DNA from: Gracilariopsis chorda
Lineage: Eukaryota; Rhodophyta; Florideophyceae; Gracilariales; Gracilariaceae
Reading direction: 5' to 3'
NCBI GenBank assembly: GCA_003194525.1
Contig: NBIV01000211.1
Location: 1 to 64,000, forward strand
Length of the DNA stretch: 64,000 bases
The notes beneath the pieces are model-generated. The model did no database searches. It was not told the origin of the DNA and saw only the letters and a program-made list of their open reading frames with translations. Numbering within the stretch: the stretch's first letter is position 1; every line of letters begins with the position of its first letter. This document shows, in pieces, positions 20,721 through 32,289 of this stretch. The position numbers and the translations under genes are program-made.

Positions 20721-20990
20721 GTTCCTATTCCAGTGGAATTGGAGGAGGATGAGATCACCCTATCAGCCAAAGCCACCACAGCAGCCTGCTCTGCCAAAGC
20801 TGAACAAGAGGAGTGAGAGATGCCCGTCCCGATGGAAGCGGACGAGGATGAGATCACCACGGCTCCCTCACACCGCCCGCCACAGCCGGCAATGCCACAA
20901 GCAGATCAGGAAGAACAACAGATGCCTATTCCGATGGAGGTAGACGAGCATGAGATCACATAGGCTCCCTCACACCAGCCGCAGCAGCAG
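20721..20990 (+). repeat. Three tandem ~100-bp coding repeats, acidic/Pro-Gln-rich
   Basis: Units start at about 20721, 20820 and 20922, spaced 99 and 102 bases, which keeps frame. Each begins with a P-[I/V]-P-[M/V]-E-x-[D/E]-E-x-E-I-T block and continues into a Pro/Gln/Ala-rich spacer. In-frame stops now lie at the end of unit one (TGA) and within unit three (TAG). The repeats connect the Helitron N-terminus to its zinc region. Confidence 0.7.
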
Positions 20991-23700
20991 CCACAGCAAC
21001 AGATTGATACGACGGTCATGCAGTCTGCTGAGCGCCTTGACCGAGGACTTTATCGCGTGTACTATGCGTGGGATCCCATGGAAGCTCAGGCGTGAAATGG
21101 TCCGGCCATCCGTGAAAGCGTGCTAGAGTATGAGATGCTTCCCACTGCAGGTCAAAAGCGATGCGGAAGATGCAGCGAACATTCACAGACGCTCTCGTTC
21201 TGCCAGTACCCGGACTGTCCATTGAAATTTCAAAGCTGCAAGTATTGCTCTTGTGTTTTATCTGACAAAGATAGCACCAAACTGTGCTGCGGAATTAGAA
21301 GAATGTTGAGATGGGGCATCACGTTCCGCAGAAGGCATAGAAGCGACTTGGTTCGCATTATTTATAGCCTGAGAGCCTTTCAAAGCAAATTACTCAACTC
21401 GGATGTGCTCTTCCCGATGACGCAAGCGTTCATGGACATCTCGTATGTGACAGGAGGCAGTCCCTTCTTTCTCAGATTTGAGGGCAACGCATCTATTGCT
21501 TTCCCCACGCAGAACCAGAACAACACGCGCTACAGCTTTCTGTGGGATACCGGTCCGCCTTCCTTGGTTCGATCACACTATGCGCGTACCAATTTGCATG
21601 CGTTCATTCGAGATATCAACATACGAAACATTGTGCGTAGGCTGTACGATTTGATCCAGCCTCGGCCAGACGTGATGCGCGAGCGGTACCGATCCATGCT
21701 TAGAACGCAACAACAAGAACAAAATGCAGGGAACGCCGTCAATATCAGCATGCCATCAGGAGAAGCGGGAGTGGTCTACATGGATATGAAGGAAACCGAA
21801 GTGCCACATTCAGTGCTCTTCATGCATGTGCTGGCCGTATCCTTGAAGATGGTCCTAGTGGGGGGCCAACCATGGTGAGAACGCTCGTTATGGATTCAAG
21901 TGGCCTGTACCAAGTGGAGTCTCAAGTCCGGCGCTTGGTAGAAGGAACCGTAACAGAAAAGCGCATTGTAGTGACTGCTGCTGCTGCTACTGATGCTGGA
22001 GATGAGGCGACTGCAAATGCCGCAAACAATGCGCAAGTGCAGTAGCGACTTCTAAAACTGGCATCCAAAATTGCAGAGAAAGGGACTTTCCCTCTCCTCT
22101 ACCCGTACTGCGATCAGCACGAACCGTTTGGCATTGGCGTGTTTCTGCAAGCAAGGAACTCCGAACAGCTGAGCTCAGGTCTCAGCGTCAAAGATTGGAA
22201 GCTCCAAAAGCTCACCTTGGCTGACAAAGCGAAGAGACGACTGTACTCAGAAAACACCCTTCGGAACAGGGGACCGTTGATGGAGATGTGGGTATTTCGC
22301 ACCCACACAAAACTTGAGGACATGCGACTGCGTTTCCTGGACAGAGAACAACATTCACGCATTTTACAAGAGCAAGAAACTCAGCAAGCACAACAGCAGA
22401 TAGGTCACGTGCCACCATCCCAGCTCGCCCAAATGGGATCGTTCTTTCTGCCAGATGACTCGATCAACTCAGCAGCATAGTTGAGGAAAAAGCGCATGGA
22501 TTTCCAGGCGACCATGGCGCAGAGAGGACCGCTTTCTCTGTTCATTACAATCACCATGAACATCTGGAGAGAGGCCATCAAGCGCCTTGGGATGGGCATC
22601 AGCAATCGTAGTGCATTTACGACACAGAGTAACCATTCTCGACCCTATGACCGACCGGATTTGACTGCGAAGGTTTACAATCAGTACGCCAAGGACTTCT
22701 TGAAGGACTTGGAGAAGAACTCCAGCACATCTTTGGAATGAATTGCTTGGGGCTTGCATCAAAGCTTGACTTTCAAGAACGCAATGTTCCTCATCAACAT
22801 ATTCTCTTGTGGCTCGAGGGGGATGTTATTGAAGACTTTGACGAGATCAACGAGCTAAATCATGCAGAACTGCCCCTTCCGGTGAAGACGAGGCGTTTTG
22901 CGCCCTCATTGGTTCTATTCGCAGGCACTGCCACTCCTCTTATTGCCGGAATCGCGCTGTGTGGTGCAAGTTAGGATAAGACAGCAACGTGATTGTGCCG
23001 GAGACGGACATTGTATGAGGCACTAATCGCGTGATGTACCGCAGGAGAAGGCAAGAAGCCCTCAAGATTTTGCCGTACAACCCAACTCTGACCAGGACGT
23101 ACAGCTCCCATATCACCGTAGAACGTACGCGAGGAGGGTGTGGAGTGACCTATCATATGAAGTACGAGTTTAAGAACCCCAAAGCTCAGGAGATGTTGCT
23201 CAATTTGAGTGCTGCTAATAAGACAGGCATGCAAACCGAGCAGAAACAAGATCCGCAGGTGCAGAATGACATTCGTGCATACATGCAAGCACGTGTGGTG
23301 GGCGCCATCAAGGCAAATGGGAAACGTTTTGAGTCTCGTCATGTTCACATCGTACCTTAGGTAGAGCGACTGGCTATTCACTTAGAAGGGGGGGAAACCC
23401 TTCTGCTGAGAGGTCCGAACCTGCTCCACTCTGCACCCCGGCCCTCTACACTGGAGTGATACTTTGCCAGACCCGAGGTATATGAAAATGTCCACTACCA
23501 TTCTTATTTTGAAAAGATGCGTTTGTATCGCACACGTCCTGCAGGTGTGCTTAATCAACATGAAAAAGACAGCACTCAGGTGCCCAAAGACGACTGCGAT
23601 CCGCCCATGTACGTGGTAGGGCGCACGGAAGACGAGCAGTGAGTCGCAAGGATCAGAAGTGTGTCAGCGTCCGAAATTGAGCTGTTTGCTCTTCGCTTGC
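20991..23700 (+). pseudogene. Helitron Rep (HUH) half, broken
   Basis: The 21120-21878 frame carries a zinc region ('CKYCSCVLSDKDSTKLCCG') and the first Helitron_like_N segment. About 22080-22740 gives 'FPLLYPYCDQHEPFG', then 'RGPLSLFITITMNIWREAI' and 'RPDLTAKVYNQYAKDFLKDL', the family's LFLTFTCNP... and RPDLVAR... blocks. About 22738-22790 gives 'LDFQERNVPHQHILLWLEG', the metal-binding HUH site, here H-Q-H. Frame 23031-23360 continues with 'PYNPTLTRTYSSHITVE' and 'TYHMKYEF', near the catalytic Tyr region. The protein would nick and join single-stranded DNA during rolling-circle transposition. At least four frame breaks make it inactive. Confidence 0.8.
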
Positions 23701-23709
23701 TGCTCATGA

Positions 23710-25678
23710 ATCACAGCTAGAGCTCGTATGAAAACGCAAGGACTTTCAGTAAACAGAAGTATGGAATGTATCGTGAAACGGCGATTGCAAGCAGACTGCT
23801 CGCTGACAGAACCGAGTTTGATATTGCGTTCCAAGAATCAGTGCAGATCGACAGCACGCCCTCCACGCTACGACGTCTGGTTGTCACACTATACCAAAAA
23901 GGCGCAGATCCAGAGAAAATGGATCTCGACAACTGGGAGGCGCTAGGTAGCGACATACATACAGTCGATGCGCGGCAACGGAAGCAAGAAATGTACCGAC
24001 GTGTGGTGGAGATCTCAGATCGGCACGGTAGACGACTGCTACGTGATCAAAGCTTCTTCTCCAGACAACTACAGCAGGATGATGTGGAATTGACTGAGAC
24101 AAATCGAACTACAACAACTCGAGACGTGCCAGTGATGCAAAATGTGTCAACGTTGCAGTCAAGGTACGCCACCTTGAAACCTCGCCAAAGACAAGTCATT
24201 GACACCTTCATTGCCGCATTGCAACAAGGGCAGGCGCTGCATAAGCGAACAAGCACTCCTGGAAAGATGTTCTTTCTGCAAGGATCCGCGGGAGCCGGAA
24301 AGACATACGTGCTCAACCTCCTTCGTGATATCGCTGAGTTGGAAGGAATGCTCGCCGAAATGAATGCTACAACAAGCATTGCAGCATCGTTGTAGGAAGG
24401 TGTCTATACTTTAGATAGCCTGCTCAGACTCGTTGTAGCTTATAAGGACATTACAAGCAGCACTACAGCCACTTTGTCCAAGTACGGTCCCCGATCTCAA
24501 CTTGTGGAACTGCGACGTGAAATACAACTTCTTGTCTTGGATGAGGCGTCCATGCTCTCAGGAAAGCTCTCTCAACCCATGGATGGGTTCCTCAAAGATT
24601 TTCGCTGCAGTGGAATGGAAAAACCGCGTTCCGCTACGGGGCTTGACCATCGTTCTATCCAGCGACTACTTCCAGATGCTTCCAGTTGTGCCCCAGGTGT
24701 ACATGGAGGCTGAGCTGATTTGAAATGTGAGACGAGTGTACAAAAAAATTCTCAACGAGTTGGCATGGGAGAGTGATCTATGGACATTGTGCTCGGTTCA
24801 AGTGCTGTACCGTACCGAACAAGTACCCCAAGCCAACGATCCGGTATTCACGTCGCTGTTACGTTCCATTGCGCCCAACACAATATCCAACAATGCTCTA
24901 CTACCACGCAGATCTACAGATGAAATGGAAACTGCTTACCAATTCCTGTTTAAGTGGCTCAAAACACGACGCAGGGGGGATGTGAATCTCTGCAAAATGC
25001 TCATTGCGTCCACAGCACAGTTGTTCGATGAATGTAATGCGGGAGCGCTGGATCTCTTTCCTGGTGAGCGCTTTACTCTTCCTTCATCCATGACTGTACA
25101 ACATGATTGTGGACAGAACCCAGAGTCCGACATTGTCGGTACCATCTTTCCTGAATTTGCATATCAGTATGCGCTTACTCGACTACAACCTCAGAATTTG
25201 GACTTGAAGATTGGTGTGGCAGCTATAGTCATCCAAAACATGCTGCATCCCGCTTTGGTCAATAAAAAGCTGTTCGTGGTCGTGCGTGTCGATCATTTTA
25301 CGATTCAAGTTGCTCGATTTGACCAGAACGGACAGGTGCTAGAAGGACAGCTCCTGCATGGTATCGACTTCGATTTTTCTTTGGCAGACATTCGCCTGAT
25401 TCGAAGGCAGTTTCCCAGTCGCCTTGTGTTTTCAGCAACCGTTCATGAAGGACAGCGAAGGAAGTTGGATGGCTTGGTTGTGGATGCACGTTCCAACTTC
25501 TTCTGCGCGGATCAGTTTTACGTGGCATTGTCGCGCATTTGAAGGAACGACAATGTACTGCTCCTGCATGAACCGCAGCCTACATCCGGGAATGCACAGA
25601 CCATTTATCCCATGCCTGTGACCATAGCGAACCCAGTACTGCCTGAAGCCATCCACTTCTGCATCCCTAAACAACCGT
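23710..25678 (+). pseudogene. Helitron Pif1-like helicase half, broken
   Basis: Frame 23766-24395 contains 'LKPRQRQVIDTFIAAL' and the Walker A 'GSAGAGKT'. After a TAG, about 24396-24560 gives 'VYTLDSLLRLV' and the Walker B 'LLVLDEASML'. Frame 24727-25542 carries the C-terminal motifs up to 'IRLIRRQFPSRLVFSATVHE' and 'FYVALSRI', the equivalent of the Pif1/RecD 'YVALSR' block. A TGA follows, and the tail runs on to about 25678. Stops at 24395 and 25542 and the frame change near 24650 show decay. The 271-codon C-terminal frame is still unbroken. Confidence 0.85.
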
Positions 25679-25859
25679 AATCATATTTCTTGCGTTCTTC
25701 ACTTATTGAATTAAACTCCTTGCTTTTCTGCTTTTGCTTTCTCCACCCTTCTTTTTCTTCTCACCCTTTTCTGTCACTCTTCCACTGCGGAGTGAAGCGC
25801 CGCCGGTGGCCAAAGGTTTATTCGTTCTTTCTTCTTCCAATAAATATATGCGCGACTCA

Positions 25860-28800
25860 TCGCGAGATTCCAGTTCAACCTCTAGCAAGTATACTAAAGA
25901 TTGTCTTCAATGAGTTCATCGTGGCTTAGGTTAAGAAGGTTTCATTTCTGGCGCACTTTTTGAAGCAGTTTCCTTAACTCATGAAGACAGATGAGACCTA
26001 TGTGCTAAAAAGCGTTGTGAAATTGATGCAGTCGTGCCCAGGAGGCGCTACTAGTATCCGAAAAGTGCTCTTGGTTGGAACAAGGCAAATTCAGGGAAGT
26101 CTATATCACACTGCCTTTTTTTGACTATCTGGACCTCCTTGTAGATGTAAAGGTATTACTGGTTACCGGCCATGCTACAACAGATATGCTGTGACCAATT
26201 GCATATTCATTTCTGGCGGAGTTAACACACTGCACGAGGCTAATGCTTTCCATACCCCAGCTCAAAAAGATCGTTTTCTTGTTTTCCACCAATTTTGATG
26301 ACCCTAAGCGCATCTATTCGCTGCAGACAAGTTCTGTGGGGCGAGTACTGAATTTTATTCACGATATTCTCAAGAAAAATCCAGAAAACGTGATGCAGAC
26401 AAATTCGGCTAGGGAATTGCTCGTAAAGATCTTGAAAAGAATTCTTTCAAAATATCTCACTCTCGGGGAGGAAGTACCGCTACTTCTGCAAAGAATAATA
26501 TAAAGTCGTGATAACGAACATCCCATAGACAGTGGGCAGCGACTTTATGAGATACCCATCGGCGATCCCCTCAAAGTGATATCAGATTTCAAATCATTGT
26601 TGAAAACTCTGGCACTCGGGTTGAAGACTGTCATTTGGTCTGCAACTAATATTCTGATTCATCGTTCCCATACAGGACGCTCAGCCCAACAGAGCAGCAT
26701 ACCAATTCCCGCTCCAGATTAAATGGCAGCGAGGCTGTCTAATGTGACACGAACGAAAATCTTTCGGTTTCGAAAGGGACTACTTTAGAAAGCGTCTGAA
26801 ATGGTATCAACGCTGCTATCGGCTGGTCGAAAGTGCATTGGCCTTTACAATTGCAATGAAAAAGCAAATAGGGGGGTAGAGAAACGAGGGCCAGAATCTT
26901 GCACTTCTGGGATCCCTCCTAAGGTCAATCCATACCAGAAGCTGATAACAGAGATTTCTCATGGCTTGAAGCGGCTTAGTGTTTATGCTGCTACGGTAAC
27001 TGAAAAAAAGGGTCTTTGAATCGTTCCCTGAGCTTCTTACTGTTTTGGACTCTCCGGGTTTCCAAGAAGTATTTTGGTGTACGATTGGCTACCTCTTTGA
27101 CTATATCGTGGAACACCACCCAGCAATCAGTGTTCCACAACATTTTCTGGAGAACAATGGTGTTTCTAAGTACTTTGCTGATAGTCTGCTCAACGTTTTT
27201 GTTAGGAGTATACATGGAATCGCAATGACTGGCAGTGATGGCAGCGGGAACAGCGATGCACGAAGAAATCAGGCAAATGCACTTTTCAAGCTTTTCAAGA
27301 GTTTTTGCCAGCGTTAGTTTCTGCCCAACAAATGAACCTATTCTGCAGTTGCACTGCGCCACAATAGACAGGAACTCATTGAAACATGCCACCATATCAA
27401 CCGATCCGGCAGATTTCTTGGAAATGTTGAAGGCGTTTTTCAATTTGATCAACAACGACAAGAACCAGATTCACCTCGATTTGCTATATCAGAGCTTTTC
27501 ACCTCTTCTCGAACAGATAAGCCTCTCGCACTTTATGAAGAACCATGTGGGGCCATTAATATGGATCTAACTACAGAACTGTTCCTTCTGGCACCTGCCC
27601 GAACGTCAAATGCATTTCATCACCTTAACAAACTGATCAAACCGATAGTCAGGGAATTGGAAGCTGAAAGTGAAATATCTGGCTTTGGCTTAAGACGTTT
27701 GGAATTCTGGGTTAACATGTTGCACCCCAGTTACCTTGACAGATTACTAGCTGATGTAGAATCCGCGTTAACGGTTCCGATGCATAATCATTTGAGAGCT
27801 ACTCGCAAACCAATTTACATTGAGGTGCCAAAGGTCATCGGGAAGCTTTGATCTCGTTCGAGGCTTGGAAAGAGACTAACGGTCCCCTCTGATTATGAGA
27901 AAGGTGCGTCTAAATTCAAGATGGTCAGAATGGAAGGGCCTGGAGGCACTTTGGTTGATTTAGAGATTGATGGACTTGTCAGGCTGACTGTTGATGAACT
28001 GCAGGGTGCCAGGCATTTACGTCTTGGAAAAGCAGCGTTTCCTACACCCTACAGGTGTGGAAGTTTCTGTTTTCGTACCTTTGCGCTTTCCTTGGACAGA
28101 TGGGCAACTTCACGGAAATAGAGAAGGATACAGAACAGATTCTGTCCATTTGGAGCTTCAATAGATACCCTGAATGTATTATGCATGCCTCATGTGGCTC
28201 AAAAGTTAAAACTCGAATATCCCTTTCCATAAGATCAGGCTTGGTTAAGACGATATTCTTTGGACTTGTAATAGCCTCTTCAGATCTCATCGAAAAAGAG
28301 TACAAGAGCAGTAAAAAACACATGAGTAGAGGAGAGGACGGCTCCTCGGTAGAGGATCTGAAGCGTCTGTGTCGCTATTTTGCCCTCTTGACTTTCCACG
28401 AATGCAATGCTCATGCACAAGGAGTGATATCACGATCTTTGCCTACCTTTTCGTATCCAGCTTTAACTTGTTCGGTTTTTGTGGATGTGCTGATAGAAGC
28501 CATTTCTCAAGCGTCTCGAAAGCGTTCCAATGCTGGCCTTTGGTGGATGGGTTTATACTTATACATCAAGGACATCCTCGAATATTGCTCTGCGCTGCAG
28601 ATCAAAGAAGAAGATCTAGAAACGATGCGGAGGAAAGATTGCAGTGCTCAAGAAACTACAACCGACAAAGGGAAAACGCTAATAAATGGTGAACATCATA
28701 CATGGGTTGATGGTTTGTCCGAGATATTGGAAGACTCGGATGAAAGAAAGCACCGAGTTGAAATTGACCCAAGTATGGTTCTTAGGGGATCAGTACTATC

Positions 28801-31800
28801 TGAGAAGGAAAAGGGTGATGACGGTCAAGCTGATGATGGCAAAGTAGCTTCCCAGACTGAAAAACGACGTTTGCCCAACGGAATGTCATACGCCTCTTGT
28901 GCAGTTCATTCTTAAGACCAGATCATCAAGGGACTTGCACATTGATGCTATGAACGCTTGTGGAATTTTTGGTGGGGCGCTGCCTCTGGGTTTGACATTT
29001 TTTTGAAGCACCTACCTGTTGCCGTGCTTCTATCGTCCATATTTAGCCAGTACTACATGTTGATGTTACGCGCAATGCTATTTTTGACTCGAGAATCTAG
29101 AGGTTTCAACGAATTCAGTAATTATGAGGGGGCAAAACCATCTGTTTGGAATGTTCCAGAAATTCTTTGACCTCCGAAAGGCTCAGCAACAATCAGTTTC
29201 ACCTGTGTCTGGACCTTATGGGAAGCAACTGCGTGAGATGGTGTTGTGGTTACTTTTGAGGACTTTGAGCACATCAGCAACAGCGCACGAAACTGGTCGC
29301 TTTTGCATTATAGCCTTATCCAAAGTGCTTGAGGTTGATGTTGTAGATCTGAACATTCCTATGAAAGAGCACATTATTCATCCCTTAGAACATCGGCAGC
29401 ACTCTATTGCTCTTCAGCTTGGATATCTCGAAGTGTTTAACTTCTTCTTCGAAGTGATTAAGCCGGTCTATCTGCAGAACTGTTTTTCCCTCCCTTAAGG
29501 AAATACCTGTTAATTGAGATTAGGTATCTTTTCGAAAACAACGCGTTGAATCCTATTCTAGAGAATGACAAGGCTTTCAATAACAAATACCTTTATCCGA
29601 ATTACTACGAATAGGAAGCTACAAGGCACTTACTGTACGTGCAACGTCCTTTTCTTGACCTCCTTCGGAATTTGTTGACTCACTTTTCTTACATTCTGAA
29701 GCAACCGGCGAGCGAGGCACTGTACAAAAATGTATTGAACTACTTCTTCAAGAACATTCAGTCAAAAGATGAACAAATTGTACAAAGCTCCAAACAAGGC
29801 TTGGAGGAGGCTATAGACCGGCATCAGTGACCCAAAGAGCTTTTACACTAGAACTTGAGGTCAATGATGGCAAATCTCTGCGACTACAAGATGCTCACAA
29901 TTTTCTATCTTCAGGGCCGCAGCAGAATCTTTGACCTATTCTCACATTGGTTCAACTTTGGCTTGTGAGAAAAGCTTTTGGGGCCCCTTCAGAAATATAC
30001 CGAGCTAGAGAAGATTGCTTCTGTGAAGACAATGGCTCTTGGTAGTGAGTCCAGAGTTGCAGCCACTGTACTCCACCGGTTTCATCTGTTGCCGTCCTCT
30101 GCATCACAGTTCTTGGTCCGTGTTGTTGACATGGTCATTCGCCTAGAAGCTGTGTCGAGCCCAGCTGCGCCAGGAGCCACTCATGTTGGTCTGAAAAATT
30201 CGATGAGTGCCGCAACGTCTCTTTATCACGCTCCTCCTTTGAAGTATTGTGATCAACATGCATCTGTGGCTTCCGAATTTCTAATACCTCGCCTCGGAGA
30301 TGGGAAAATGAGACAGCTTTTCTTTGTGATGGTAGGAACAAATGAAGCTCCCAAGTTGCAAAAGAACCAAATGGGCAAACCAGAGAGACTATTCTCCCCG
30401 TCACTTTTCGGCACCGATAGCCTGCAGGGAATCACCCTGTACATAATGTATTGACTTACTTGCGACCCGGAACCCTTCTTGGCTAAGTTCCAACCCCATC
30501 GTTACGTCGAGCCTTATTTCATATTGGAGAAAATGAACCAACTCGAACGATATTTCATGACATGGTTCTTCATCGAGATATCAGGTACAAGCGCTCAAAA
30601 TCTTAGGCGAGACTTTCATAAGGTGCTGCAAAACCTTTTGAAGTGACGTGAACCTTCTATTTGAACTTCTGGCAGTGTTTTATTTCGGAGCAACGTATGA
30701 TTTCACATTTTTCAATTCTTTTCTTGACGAGACAGTCACTCAAGTTCTGCCCGACCTCTTGGAAGGATCTCATCAAAAGGAAGTTTTTCGCCGTGTTTTA
30801 AGATGGGTAGATATCTCAGGAACGGAAACTAGATGGTTTAAATTATGTTGTGATTCCATCGATATCTCATGAACAAATAAAAAGCAGAAAATGTCAAAAT
30901 TGCGAAATGGTTAGTGATTCTGGATCAGAAGCGCGAGCGAACCTGCAGCCAAGCAAAGCAGCGATGGCCAAAGTATCAAGAAGGGCAACGCACCCTCTCA
31001 AGGGCTTACAAAGCCCGCAAAGACCGAACGGGAAAGACGTGGAGTTCATAGTTCTAGCATTACCAGAACTAGAAACGATGTTACGGTTAACGCAACGCAG
31101 ACTGCTTCATGCGCAGGTGTGAAGAAAGATACCATCGAGCCAGCTATTGTGAACAAAATTGTGACAGATGTTCTTGATCAACCTGATGGAACATTGCCAT
31201 GCTACGACGAGCTGCTTAGCGTAGAGCTACTGCGCCTTGCCACATTGCTTATGAAACACACACCAGTCGAAATTGGGCGATATCGAAGAGAACTCATAAA
31301 TTTTGGTTGGAATAATCTCAATCGTGAAGAATCCGCTGCAAATTACTAAGCGTTTATTGCCTTAACCCACTTTTCCGAGTTGTACCAAGCACCAACCAAG
31401 CTGGTGTTACAAGTATATGCGGCATTCTTTCTTGTGTGTCAAGGACATTTGAAAACCCTCTTTCAAAGAGCGTTAGACACTTGTATGCCCATGCTTCCAA
31501 GGCATCTGGTCCACAAACCCTCGAAGCATAAGTGCCTTATTTGGATTCAGTTTACAAAGAGGATTCTCCTAGAAAATGGGCACAGCATTCAGAATTCGGT
31601 GCATATATGGCAAGTCATTGCACTTTATCCTACTCTTTTGTATCTTTCAAGGGCTCAGTTCGTTTCTTTCATTGTAAATTCACTTGGTAAATCTGCTTTG
31701 ACGTCAAACGCAGCACCAGAAAACCGGAGACTTGGTTGAGACCTTATTCATCTTCCCATATGATGGGAAGAGACAAGAAGGCAGAAGAAATCCGATGGAA

Positions 31801-32230
31801 GTTCTGTGCAAAATGATGACGCTCTCCTTTCATCTCATAAGAAAATGCCACAAGAACAACACTTGGACGGACATGATCATCCAGAAAAAGTAGTCCAAAC
31901 AATGAAGAAAGATATGCGGGACATCCGGTAAAGCTTCAGAAAGGTCACGATGGACAGCCGCTCACGACATAAGAGGCAGGCACCAGTGTACCTGTGGCTG
32001 GAATAGTTGCTCGCAAGATGCTGATGATTTTAATCCGAATTCAATGGTGCTTGACGTACTTGTGAGCTTCGTGATGCCATTGCCCATAAGACTGACAGAT
32101 CAAACGAACATGTCTCTAATAGCAAGAAGGTGTCTGGAATTACTTGGGAGGTTGTAACAACTTTGGCCTGATACTTTGATCCACCTTTACTTTGTGGAAA
32201 CGCTGCTAAGTCCAAACCCTACAGATAAGC
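25860..32230 (+). pseudogene. Tra1/TRRAP homologue, HEAT region, extensively mutated
   Basis: This continues the TRRAP homology of 18.6-19.2 kb, collinear with the family to about human residue 2150. Landmarks are 'NEFIVA*VKKVSFLAHFLKQF' (25.9 kb), 'TDML*PIAYSFLAELTH' (26.2), 'SDFKSLLKTLALGLKTVIW' (26.6), 'TELFLLAPARTSNAF' and 'VIGKL*SRSR' (27.6-27.85), 'VWKFLFSYLCAFLG' (28.06), 'NLLFELLAVFYFGATYDF' (30.65), 'APTKLVLQVYAAFF' (31.4), 'LYLSRAQFVSFIVNSLG' (31.65) and 'ARRCLELLGRL*QLWPDTL' (32.1). Stops inside contiguous homology (TAG 25927, TGA 26192, TGA 27849, TAA 31347) cannot be explained by introns. The FAT and PI3K-like domains of the C-terminus are not in the window. The coding frames 28055-28915 and 27561-27851 are the longest clean pieces. 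Confidence 0.85.
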
Positions 32231-32289
32231 AATAACAATCTAGAACTGCGAATCTGTACTAAAGAACTACATACGAATAAACTACTGAT

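Larger units (their letters stand above)
20250..25680 (+). mobile_element. Decayed Helitron (rolling-circle transposon) inserted in the TRRAP homologue
   Basis: In order on the plus strand are a low-complexity N-terminus, a Cys-rich zinc region, the Helitron_like_N domain, an HUH-type Rep region and a Pif1-like helicase. This is the diagnostic RepHel layout. Stops and frameshifts separate most blocks. TRRAP homology ends before it and resumes after it in the same orientation, so the element, with its flanks from 19.23 to about 25.86 kb, interrupted that gene. The terminal hairpin and CTRR end were not located. Confidence 0.85.

Noticed and set aside
25860-32230. TRRAP region as a functional gene with many short introns or reassigned stop codons
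   Set aside because: Stops of all three kinds fall inside unbroken homology, and several frame changes lack GT-AG pairs. The gene island in the same window uses standard stops and has few introns.
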